In this document: positions 54,945 through 64,000 of the stretch, in pieces
Layout of the letters: the number at the start of each line of letters is the position of its first letter
How positions within the stretch are numbered: position 1 is the stretch's first letter
Assembly: GCA_016584305.1 (NCBI GenBank)
Contig: JACEEZ010000427.1
Coordinates: 100,001-164,000 of the forward strand
Length of the DNA: 64,000 bases
Source: Chionoecetes opilio
Taxonomy: Eukaryota; Arthropoda; Malacostraca; Decapoda; Majidae
Direction: 5' to 3'
The notes under the pieces: model-generated
What the model was told of the DNA's origin: nothing
The model's database searches: none
Seen by the model: only the letters and a program-made list of their open reading frames with translations
Made by a program: the position numbers and the translations under genes

Positions 54945-55975
54945 TAGTGGTCAAAATGACCATCTACACCGTTGTCACCATTATGTAGTGCCCACCTTGG
55001 GAGTGTACTCTACAGTCCTGGTTACTCCGCTGCCACCACCCACATTAGGTGGGAAAAAATATATGAATGAACAAAAATAAAAGATTTAAGAAAATATGTA
55101 AGTACTGGTTGGAAGCTGAATGACAACGCGTTAATATATTTCTAGTTATAATATATTTAACTCTTTACTGTCTCACTTGGTAATTATTATACATTCACAA
55201 GTTATCTTAATTTTAAGTTTTCCCTTTTCCCTCCTAGCGATACGCACGCGAAATGCTCAAGTCGTTATCCTAATATAGTTTACTATCTTTGGTAACTTCG
55301 GTTGCACTGTCACCACATTAACGATACGCACATGTAATGCTCAAGTCGTCATCCTAATACAGTTTACTATCTCTGGTAACTTCAGTCGCACTGTTATCAC
55401 AGTCGCACTGTGCGTATCTTAACGATACGCACATGTAATGCTCAAGTCGTTATCCTAATATAATGTATACGTAGTCTATCCCACTTCCAACTGTTTCCCC
55501 CCTCACTTATTTTTCTTTTTCCCTTTCTCCTTGTCCTCACACGGCTGGCTGTGAATTTGTAGTTGACCCCTCTGCAAATTTTGTGAGCGCTTGGCCCCTG
55601 GTCCCCCAACAGCATCCTACCTTAGGACCCTAAGTAATACACTTTATTAGTCCTGGTCAACAAAAGGAATCACAGTAAGTCATGTCTACATCTCTAGTTA
55701 AAAACATTTCATAACTACCTTTACCAAAGGGGCGAGAATATCACCTCCCCAAGGCGACTTAACTCAATGAACGTCGAGCTGCCTTCTAAATTATCTAACC
55801 TAGAATCCCCGTTCTCACCCCCGTTTCGCTAGTGTCTAATTACTACTGGCTTAAAAATAAGCCTAACCAGTGATTCAGGAATGAGGCGTGGAGGAAAATT
55901 CCTCGTTAGCTTATTGATACTTATGTGTTATTCATCTCTTCCCCTTTTAATGTAATTTCTCGCGTTACATAGCTT
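54945..55975 (-). repeat. LTR-like sequence with primer site (minus), clean copy
   Basis: On plus: CCGCTGCCACCACCCACATT (the complement of the primer-site region), A/T-rich sequence, two to three ~95-bp internal units (AACGATACGCACATGTAATG...), and an end CTCGCGTTACA that is the complement of the TGTAACGCGAG start of the plus copy. It thus faces the 53994-54854 copy head to head. Confidence 0.6.
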
Positions 55976-57480
55976 TTTCCCCCCCCCAAAAAAAATTCCT
56001 TATGCCTCAGTCCTTCATCAAGCATCCTACCGGATATCTAACTAAAAATAAAAAATAAATTATCATATACATCACACATAATTTCATATACATTTTCTTA
56101 GGATTCTATCACTTACAAACAAATATTCTCATCCCATTTCCAATTCTTCCAACAAATTTACAACAAAATGAGATTAGTATGTATTCTTAACTTATCACTT
56201 CCCTCACCAAGAGCAGATTTAACCAGTTTGGGGAATACGTATTTAATGTAATCCCTTCACTCCCTTAAAATGAAAACCCCTTCTCACTTTCTCTTATTTG
56301 TCAAGGCCGAAGCCTATAGAGTCGCGACTGGACTCGTCCCTCTAGTCTGTAATGGTTATTTTCTTTTACCCCACTAATCCTGGGCGTAGATGCGTAGGGG
56401 GAAAATCACGACTGGATTTACTCTATACCCTAAATACTTGGGATAAGGCTCCCCTCCTTTGGAGGCATAAAATACTCTGCGTCTATCACCCAACGAGCGA
56501 AGCTCAGAGCCAAGCACATTCTTGGGTCTAACGACAACCTAGCGGGTTTAGTGTTCAGTGCAATCTGTGTGCACCCTCTAAAGCAAGAATTTCTAACCTT
56601 TAAACATTCTTTCTAGGGGACCTCATCTCTCTCTCTCTTTCTCTCTTCTCACGAGAGAAAGTGTGAAAGTTAATCTCTTTCTCACGAGAGATTAACACTT
56701 TGTCATTATAATAAGCACGTAAACTCTTCACTGGCCTCCTCTCTCAAGATGGTGTTTGTGTACAAAATTCCTCCTCCATTACTAACCACTCTAACGCAAA
56801 TTTTTTAAGGTTTGGGCCCTTACTGCCACGACAACCCGTAAAATTGCTTATTGTAGGGCGTCTAGTTCTACATGAGCTGTTACATCTATCCTAATGTAAT
56901 CTAACCGTAAGGTACGGCAACCTAACCTCACCGCACCTTTTAATGACATCCTGCCCTACATTAGTGTTAAGTGTGGCATACAAGCCCCCTATCCCTACAT
57001 TCATCATCCATCCACTTTCCCCACACATCACTATTTACTTCCACTCGGCATTGTTCCACACTGCATCCACACGTGGTGTAGTGTCACATCACCCACATCC
57101 ACACTACCTTCACGCATCCTACATCACCCATAAACACACTGCATACGCGCTACCCACACACTTTTATGTCAACAGCGGGTCTGGGTGTGCATGTTTCATG
57201 TTGCAAACCCCTTTTACTACTCCGCTTCGGCTTTTCCAGGCCATCACTAATGTCTTATCAGCGTTCTATGTTTGCATGTGGGTAACCCGGCCTACTGTTA
57301 CGTTTGTATCATCTACTTCCCCAGCCTGAGCGAATAGTCATAGTCACTAACGCTACTCTATACACCATATGTACACCTATACTCTGTACACACCATACTG
57401 TACAGTATGTGATCACTAGGTAATGGCACTTGAAAAAAAACTAAGAAGGCGTTAGTCAGCAACGTGGGTACGCGGATCCA
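55976..57480. other. No gene recognised
   Basis: A/T-rich and C/T-rich sequence. A hairpin lies at about 56630-56700 (TCTCTTTCTCACGAGAGA and its complement). The 128-codon plus frame 56943-57329 has no recognisable motif, so I do not call it a gene. Confidence 0.4.
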
Positions 57481-57499
57481 TCGAACGGATCCCACACGC

Positions 57500-58585
57500 T
57501 ATCACCATTATGTAGTGGTCAAAATGACAAACTACACCGTTTCACCATTATGTAGTGCCCACCTTGGGAGTGTACTCTACAGTCCTGTTATCCGCTGCCC
57601 CACCCACATTAAGTGGAAAATATATTTAATGAAAAAAATTTTAAAAGATTTAAGAAATATGTAAGTTTCTGTTGGAAACTGAATGACACGCTTATATATT
57701 TTTATTTTATATATTTAACTTTTTTTTTTACTGTCTACTTGGTATTATTATACATTACAAGTTTCTTAATATTAAGTCTTCTTCCCTCCTAGCGATACGC
57801 ACGCGAAAATGCTCAAGTCGTATCCTAATATAGTTTACTACTTTGGTAAATTCGGTTGCACTGTCACCACATAACGATACGCACAATTGTAATCTCTCAG
57901 TCGTCATTCCTAATTATTTACTATCTCTGTAATTTTAGTCCACTGTTTCCACTTTACGATACGCATGCGTAATGCTCAAGTCGTCATCCTAATATAGTTA
58001 CTATCTTGGTAACTTCAGTCGCACTGTTACCCCTTAAAAGATACGCACATGTAAAGCTCAGTCGTTATCCTAATATAATGTTTTACGTAGTCTATCCACT
58101 TCCAAACTGTTTCCCTCTCACTTATTGTTCTATTTCCCTTTTTTCTCCTTTCCTCACACGGCTGGCTGGTCCATTTTAGTTGCCCCCTCTGCTATTTGTG
58201 AGCGCTTGGCCCCCCTGGTCGCCCAACGCATCCTACCTTAGGCCCTAATATACACTTTAAGTCCTGGTCAACAAAGGAAATTTCCATAAGTATGTCTACA
58301 TCTCTAGTTTAACAAAACATTTCATAAACATACCTTTACCAAGGGCGAGAAATATCACCTCCCCACGGGGGACTTTAAATCATGAACGCGAGCGCTTCTA
58401 AATTATCCTACTTGAATCCCCCTTTTACCTCGTTTGCTACGTGTCTAAATTAAATGGCTTAAAATATAAGCCTAACCAGTGATTCAGGAATGAGGCGTGG
58501 AGGAAAATTCCTCGTTAGCTTATTGATACTTATGCTGTTATTTCATCTCCTTACCCCTATTAATGTAATTTCATCGCGTTGCTAC
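57500..58585 (-). repeat. LTR-like sequence with primer site (minus), indel-rich copy
   Basis: It parallels 54945-55975 from GTAGTGGTCAAAATGAC through the 95-bp units to the TAATGTAATTTC end, with many single-base deletions. The indel-dominated pattern suggests poor polishing or an old copy. Confidence 0.6.
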
Positions 58586-59452
58586 ACATGCATACCCTAT
58601 GTACTAGACCTAACTATAGCCTTGCTCTTAAAACTAAACCTAACTTAGCCTTAGCCCCTTTAAACTAACCATAGCCTAAGAAAATTTTATGTTTGCACAA
58701 CATTTCATTAGCCCATACTTTCACACTCGTTTCATCACTTTAACACTCAACAGTTTATTATGTTTAGCCATTTTACAATATTTTATGATGATTATCAACA
58801 GGATATCGGCCGGTCGCAAACAGACCCTTTACAAGCAAACGCCTTTTTGGCCCAAAGGTGTGGAGAGAGAGGGAAAACACACATCTATAGAAACAGTAGA
58901 AAAGGTGAAAAATACTTGAATCAGACAGTCATATTCTAAATATTAGCCAGTATGGTCAGCCCTACTAGCGGTACCAAAGCCACATCAGACAACCATGCAT
59001 CACAATCACCGGTCAAAACTGCAGTTATAGCTACATATATCCTACTTTGCACAAAATTTACTCTCCTGCACATAACTAGCGCGGGGCCCTGCCGACCATA
59101 TAAGCACCCCCCCCCCCCCGCTAGTATAACTAACCTAGCCCTATGCCGGCATTGATTACTTATCCATTATAACCTCGACGGCGCATCGCCTGGGAGGGGG
59201 GGCGGGCGGAGTCGCCACTCCAGACCTACCCAGTGTTATATTCATTTCCTCCCTTTTTTTTTTTATTCAGTCGCGCGCCTTTATAGGCGATTAGAAATGC
59301 TGCAAATGCAAGTCAGCTTCTATAACTTGAGCGACGCGTTATAACTCTTAGCCTCTGTAACTGCTTTAAACTGACATTTACAGTCAGAACCGAAGCACCA
59401 AGAAACATCTTCACTCACAAGCCTTATTACTATAACTCCTGAAGGCACGGTA
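58586..59452. other. No gene recognised
   Basis: Contains CTAAACCTAACTTAGCC-type runs (58630-58680), a C-run (59108-59120) and otherwise unremarkable sequence. Confidence 0.4.
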
Positions 59453-60347
59453 CAATTCTAGCAGTCCTTTCCCGCCCCCTTATTAGCGCCGGCAGGGTTT
59501 CCTCCAGACCTTCCACGATCACTTGGTGATACACTCTAACACGGAGTTAATAAAGTGCCCGAAGCAAAGCTGCCCCCTTCACCCTCACTCCCCCCTAAAC
59601 GAACCCCCCTGCAACAAAAAAAATAAAAAAAACAAAAAAAAACCCATCAAAAAAATATAACTATGGTAAATATTAATCATTACTACCTCACTATAACCAT
59701 AACCTAACCACTCAATATAACCTAGCCTAAACCGCATATAACCAAGCCTAATCTTACTAATAACCTCCTAGAGAGACCAAAAAATTAATATACTAACCTC
59801 ACCTCAATATAAACCTAACCTGGTAAATTCTAGTTCCCCGCCCAATTACTAGTCTCGCTAGGGAGATTATTGGTAAGGTCTCTGCAGTATAGTCTATCTC
59901 ACTTAAGACTGGATTCTTGCGGGAGATAGCTCGATGCCCCTAAGTACCCGGAGCTATGCGAAGCGACGATCCGCCTGATTAGGCTGATAGCACGCGGGCG
60001 GCCCGTGGCTGATGGTGGTGGTAGTTTTATTTTTTTATTCTTTTTTTGTATGCCTCTAGCCAATCAGCGAGGCGATCCTTACATAACTCAGGTAGGCCCA
60101 TCCGAAGCCCTAGCTCCCAAGAAATACCAGCTTAAGTCAGAATAGACTATCGTTATAGTGAGGTTAGGTTTAGAAAAAATTATTTTGGGGATCCAGAGGA
60201 TGGGGTCATTTAGGGGGGGCAGGGGGGTTGAAGGTGGCATCTTTCCCTACTTTATATTTTACGTGTTAGAGGTATCTAAAAATGATCTGTTAAGGTCTGG
60301 AGGGGAAAAAAACCACTAATAAGGGCGGGAAAGGACTCTAGAATTTA
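59453..60347. mobile_element. Inverted-repeat MITE with CCTAA runs, copy 2 (expanded)
   Basis: Ends as in 36868-37258 (AGTCCTTTCCCGCCC and GGGCGGGAAAGGACT). The interior is longer, with CCTAACC/ATATAACC runs and an internal partial duplicate of the TAATAACCTCCTAG segment, so another insertion or duplication has occurred. Confidence 0.75.
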
Positions 60348-60587
60348 TCTGTGGAAAAGGCCAAAGTTCTGAGGCGTTTAAAAAGTCTTGTCTATATATT
60401 TGAGCATTTATCATCTTTTAAAGTTGTCACCACCCTTTCCTACATACCTTTATAAGTCTTTGTGGGAGTAGATGAAGTCGATCCTCAGCCTGAGAGGCCT
60501 GTAAGAGCAGTAAATGTAGCGCCGCGGGCGCCCGGCCACTTCCACTGGTAATATTTTGAATATTGGCTTCGAGACAACGCCGTTGTC

Positions 60588-60950
60588 GGGCTAAAAATGT
60601 CCCACCTCAAAATAGGGGTCGGTACCTTATTCACCCTTCCTTTTCTCTTTCTCATAGCATAAATGGAGTTCGACATGGGTCAAAACAGGAACACTAGTCT
60701 CTCATGTTGATATTTCAGTGAAGTGAACAGTAGTTATCTGAGCCCAAAAAACGTGTAATGATGAGTGAGATGAGACATAAACAACCTGAGCAGTGGCGTA
60801 CCCAAGAAAATTGAAAAGGGGGGGGCCAATATATAATATAAAATTAATATAATATTATATATATATATATATTATATATATATATATATATATAATAAAT
60901 ATATAATTTATATAATTTTTTCTTTGCCAAAGGGGGGGGCCATGGCCGCA

Positions 60951-61010
<60 letters not shown>

Positions 61011-61392
61011 GGTACGCCACTGAACAGAGTGACTAGTATTTTTGTTTTGACCCATGTTTCCTGTTCTAGCACTCTTCAAACAGCATTTATGCTATGAGAA
61101 AGAGAGGGTCAAAACAAGAACACAAGCATAAATGCTGTTTGAAGAGTGCTATAACAGGAAATATGGGTCAAAACAGGAACTAGTCTCTCATGTTGATATG
61201 TCTCATCTCACTCATTATTACACGTTATTTGCTCAGATAACTACTGTTCACTCACTGAAATATCAACATGAGAGACTAGTGTTCCTGTTTTGACCCATGT
61301 CGAACTCCATTTATGCTATGAGAAAGAGAAAAGGAAGGGTGAATAAGGTACCGACCCCTATTTTGAGGTGCGACATTTTTAGCCCGACACCG
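60588..61392. repeat. Large palindrome with a nested element
   Basis: The left arm (about 60588-60772) and right arm (about 61208-61392) are near-perfect complements over about 185 bp, e.g. TGAGAGACTAGTGTTCCTGT on the right. The inner part holds a CAGTGGCGTA element and a second hairpin (61060-61160, AGCACTCTTCAAACAGCATT and its complement). Confidence 0.85.
60791..61022. mobile_element. CAGTGGCGTACC TIR element with a long C-run
   Basis: Ends CAGTGGCGTACC and GGTACGCCACTG. The interior is AT-rich, then GGGGGGGCCATGGCCGC, then about 55 consecutive C (60953-61007). The C-run length is probably unreliable. Confidence 0.8.
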
Positions 61393-62062
61393 TCACAACG
61401 GGCGCGAGTGGCCAACAGTTGGTTACGATTCAGCCACCTAATAATCAACAATTATCCTTAATCCGAGCTTTGAACCCTATTTAATTCCTTCGGCCCGGCC
61501 ATTCATGTCACATCCACTTAATATATTATCCTTGGGCCGAGTCAAGGAAGACAGTGTTGGGCCTGTACGAATTTATCAATAATTGGCCCAATATACAGTT
61601 CCCGCTGCGGGGCCGACATCGGCTTCATCCGATTTGCCGAAACCAGTCGCCCTGCCGCCGGTGCCGATACGTACCCGGCACAAGCCGACACAGGCCCGCA
61701 TAGCCCATGTTTGCTGGGAATATAGCACCTGGAATATCAATTTCACGCAAAATAACTAACTCTAAATTCTTCCATCTTCGTAGTTTTCCCTCCGTAGGTC
61801 CACCCGCGGCGACCCCGACTTATCCCCACAATGCACCGATGTAAACAAACCGTGACGTAGTTATGTCTGGGGCCCTATCCTCCAACAACTGACTCCGATA
61901 CCATTAATGAACACTCCAGCAACAAATATCCGCCAATACACCTGTACCTATGTACCAAGCAGCTGAACTGTCACAAATTAGACAAAACTTACTCCTTTAA
62001 AAGTGAAATGGTTTGGCAATAACAGAACTCTTGCGATATATATAAATGGTGAGAGAGAGAGA
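61393..62062. other. No gene; includes an inverted copy of repeat B flank
   Basis: 61722-61875 is the reverse complement of 53540-53690 (AATATAGCACCTGGAATATC... to ...ACCGTGACGTAGTTATG). The rest shows no coding signal. ACAAATTAGACAAAACTTAC near 61975 matches the outer arm of repeat family A. Confidence 0.7.
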
Positions 62063-62130
62063 ACATAAGAACATAAGAAAATAAGGAAGCTACAAGAGGC
62101 CGTGATACCTACACGAGTTAGTTCCTGTAG
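62063..62130 (+). repeat. Dispersed repeat R1, plus copy
   Basis: AACATAAGAAAATAAGGAAG then CTACAAGAGGCCGTGATACC. Confidence 0.8.
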
Positions 62131-62527
62131 AAGTGCAGAGGAGGTTCCTGTAGACGAGGCGATGCAGGGGCGTTGTAGGTTGTAGGGAGGAGAAAAAAGA
62201 CAAGATATGGAGATACGATTCTTTACTCGACAAAAGAGAGAGAGAGAGAGAGATACATTGTTCAGCAACGCTATGCTTGACCAGTGACGTGCGGACCTAA
62301 TTTAGGGCAGATGCTCATTATAGTAAGAGGAACATCTGCTTTACTAATATGATCAATTTACCTCACAACTGGTATCAAGAGAGAAACAATAAGCTGTCTG
62401 AAATAAAGGTCACTTCATTCCAAGACAGAAGGGGCGGGTACTTAACTGTCCCAGCACCCTCCTGTGCGTAACAACTTCACCTTGAAACAACTCAAAGGTG
62501 ATCCAACTATTTGTTAACTTCGCATCC

Positions 62528-63225
<698 letters not shown>

Positions 63226-63233
63226 TTGAAGAC

Positions 63234-63493
63234 AGTGCCGTTTCTAGCCTATTGGGGCCCTATGTGAAATGCTGTTTGGGGCCCTATTTTGTAAAACTAT
63301 GATGGGGGGATTCCAAGCCCTCTAAGGTGGTCCGGGGGCACGCCTTTAATATTTAAATGCATCAATCTGGTGCACTTTAATAAGAAAAGACTAGATTCTA
63401 AAAAAAAAAATAATAATGGCAGCTGGGGGCCCCTTGGTGGCTTAGGGGGCCCTATGCAACCGCGTAGTTCACATATTGTAAGCAACGGCCCTG
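63234..63493. mobile_element. hAT-like MITE (260 bp)
   Basis: Ends CAGTGCCGTT and AACGGCCCTG. A perfect 8-bp target duplication, GTTGAAGA, lies at 63226-63233 and 63494-63501. The interior repeats GGGGCCCTAT-type phrases. No transposase. Confidence 0.9.
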
Positions 63494-63501
63494 GTTGAAG
63501 A

Positions 63502-64000
63502 TATAATACCACAGCAGAAGTGGATTTGTAACTTCTACATCATTTCCTCCTTGGCTGATAGTGATGAAACCCGCTAGAGGTATAGACTAGCATATCTAAG
63601 GCATTTGTAACTCTTCAATAGAAGTACAAGTGCCATCTGTTGCTTCTCTTTCCAAGCGGGTTCCTCAAAGCTAAGACTCCCTCACTGCCCTTACTTACGT
63701 ATGCTGTCGGGGCTACGGCAGGGATGAGGCAGACGAACAGAGCGACAGAGGTAATAACTTTTCTCTACTCAGTTTACTGGGAAGAGGAATAAACATCGGA
63801 AAAAGAACTAACAGAGACAGACAAGCATACTGACGCAACCGTACGTACAAAAAGCTGTAATTTAGCGAGGGGCGAGGACGTAATAATGATAACAGTGGCA
63901 GTATTGCAATGAACCTTTCTTGTACCTCAGAAATAAATATCGGAAAAAAACTGAAAGACATACAAGCATACTGACGCTAACTAAGGCAGACGCAACCGTA
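63502..64000. other. No gene recognised
   Basis: No motif in the short ORFs. Two similar stretches (AGCATACTGACGC near 63826 and 63966) suggest a diverged local duplication. Confidence 0.4.

Noticed and set aside
56943..57329. 128-codon plus ORF
   Set aside because: No recognisable motif and C/T-biased composition between LTR relics; insufficient support.

Overview
The window is animal nuclear DNA, most likely from an arthropod; a decapod crustacean is plausible. Two conserved multi-exon animal genes can be read exon by exon. TTAGG/CCTAA telomere-type pentamers occur inside dispersed elements, introns are several kilobases long, and the density of microsatellites, minisatellites and transposons is very high. 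There is no bacterial-style gene organisation. Gene names rest on recognising protein motifs and exon phases by eye, not on a database search.

The two host genes are head to head. On the minus strand, about 13.5-37.7 kb holds nine coding exons of the MAP3K7/TAK1 kinase. They cover the N-terminus, the whole kinase domain and a Ser/Pro/His/Gln-rich tail; the 3' end lies outside the window or was not found. On the plus strand, about 38.7-48.8 kb holds a complete GPATCH3 gene, from an N-terminal RRM-like region to a C-terminal G-patch. It carries one extra duplicated exon and an apparent -1 reading-frame break in the large first exon. About 1 kb separates the two start codons.

From 2.05 to 13.45 kb a Ty3/gypsy-type LTR retrotransposon lies antisense in the TAK1 intron after exon 9, 33 bp from that exon's splice donor. 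It has TG...CA LTRs, a 4-bp target duplication, a tRNA-Leu-type primer site, gag with zinc knuckles, a canonical -1 slippery heptamer, and protease, RT, RNase H and integrase. It is broken by a frameshift, two stop codons and two TIR-element insertions. Its LTRs carry a 52-bp tandem repeat whose copy number differs between the two ends.

The introns are filled with tandem arrays (26-bp, 51-bp, 42-bp, about 36-bp, about 92-bp and about 70-115-bp units). Foldback MITEs, TTAA-target elements, TA-target Tigger-like elements, hAT-like elements with 8-bp duplications, two tRNA-derived SINE families, an RTE-like LINE and a very common short dispersed repeat (here R1) make up much of the rest. Many are nested, and several insertions can be dated relatively because an uninterrupted paralogous copy is in the same window.

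From 49 to 64 kb there is no convincing host gene. That stretch holds hAT-like elements, a 1.5-kb TTAA element carrying a minisatellite, LTR/primer-site relics in opposite orientations, large palindromes, and (TA)n and (GA)n tracts. Two blocks (21.4-26.1 kb and 57.5-58.6 kb) look like indel-rich versions of clean sequence nearby and may be poorly polished assembly.

The most unusual pattern is that at least five intronic minisatellites contain copies of the adjacent exon's own splice junction, giving arrays of decoy donors or acceptors beside the real sites. The second is the frame-preserving duplicated GPATCH3 exon.
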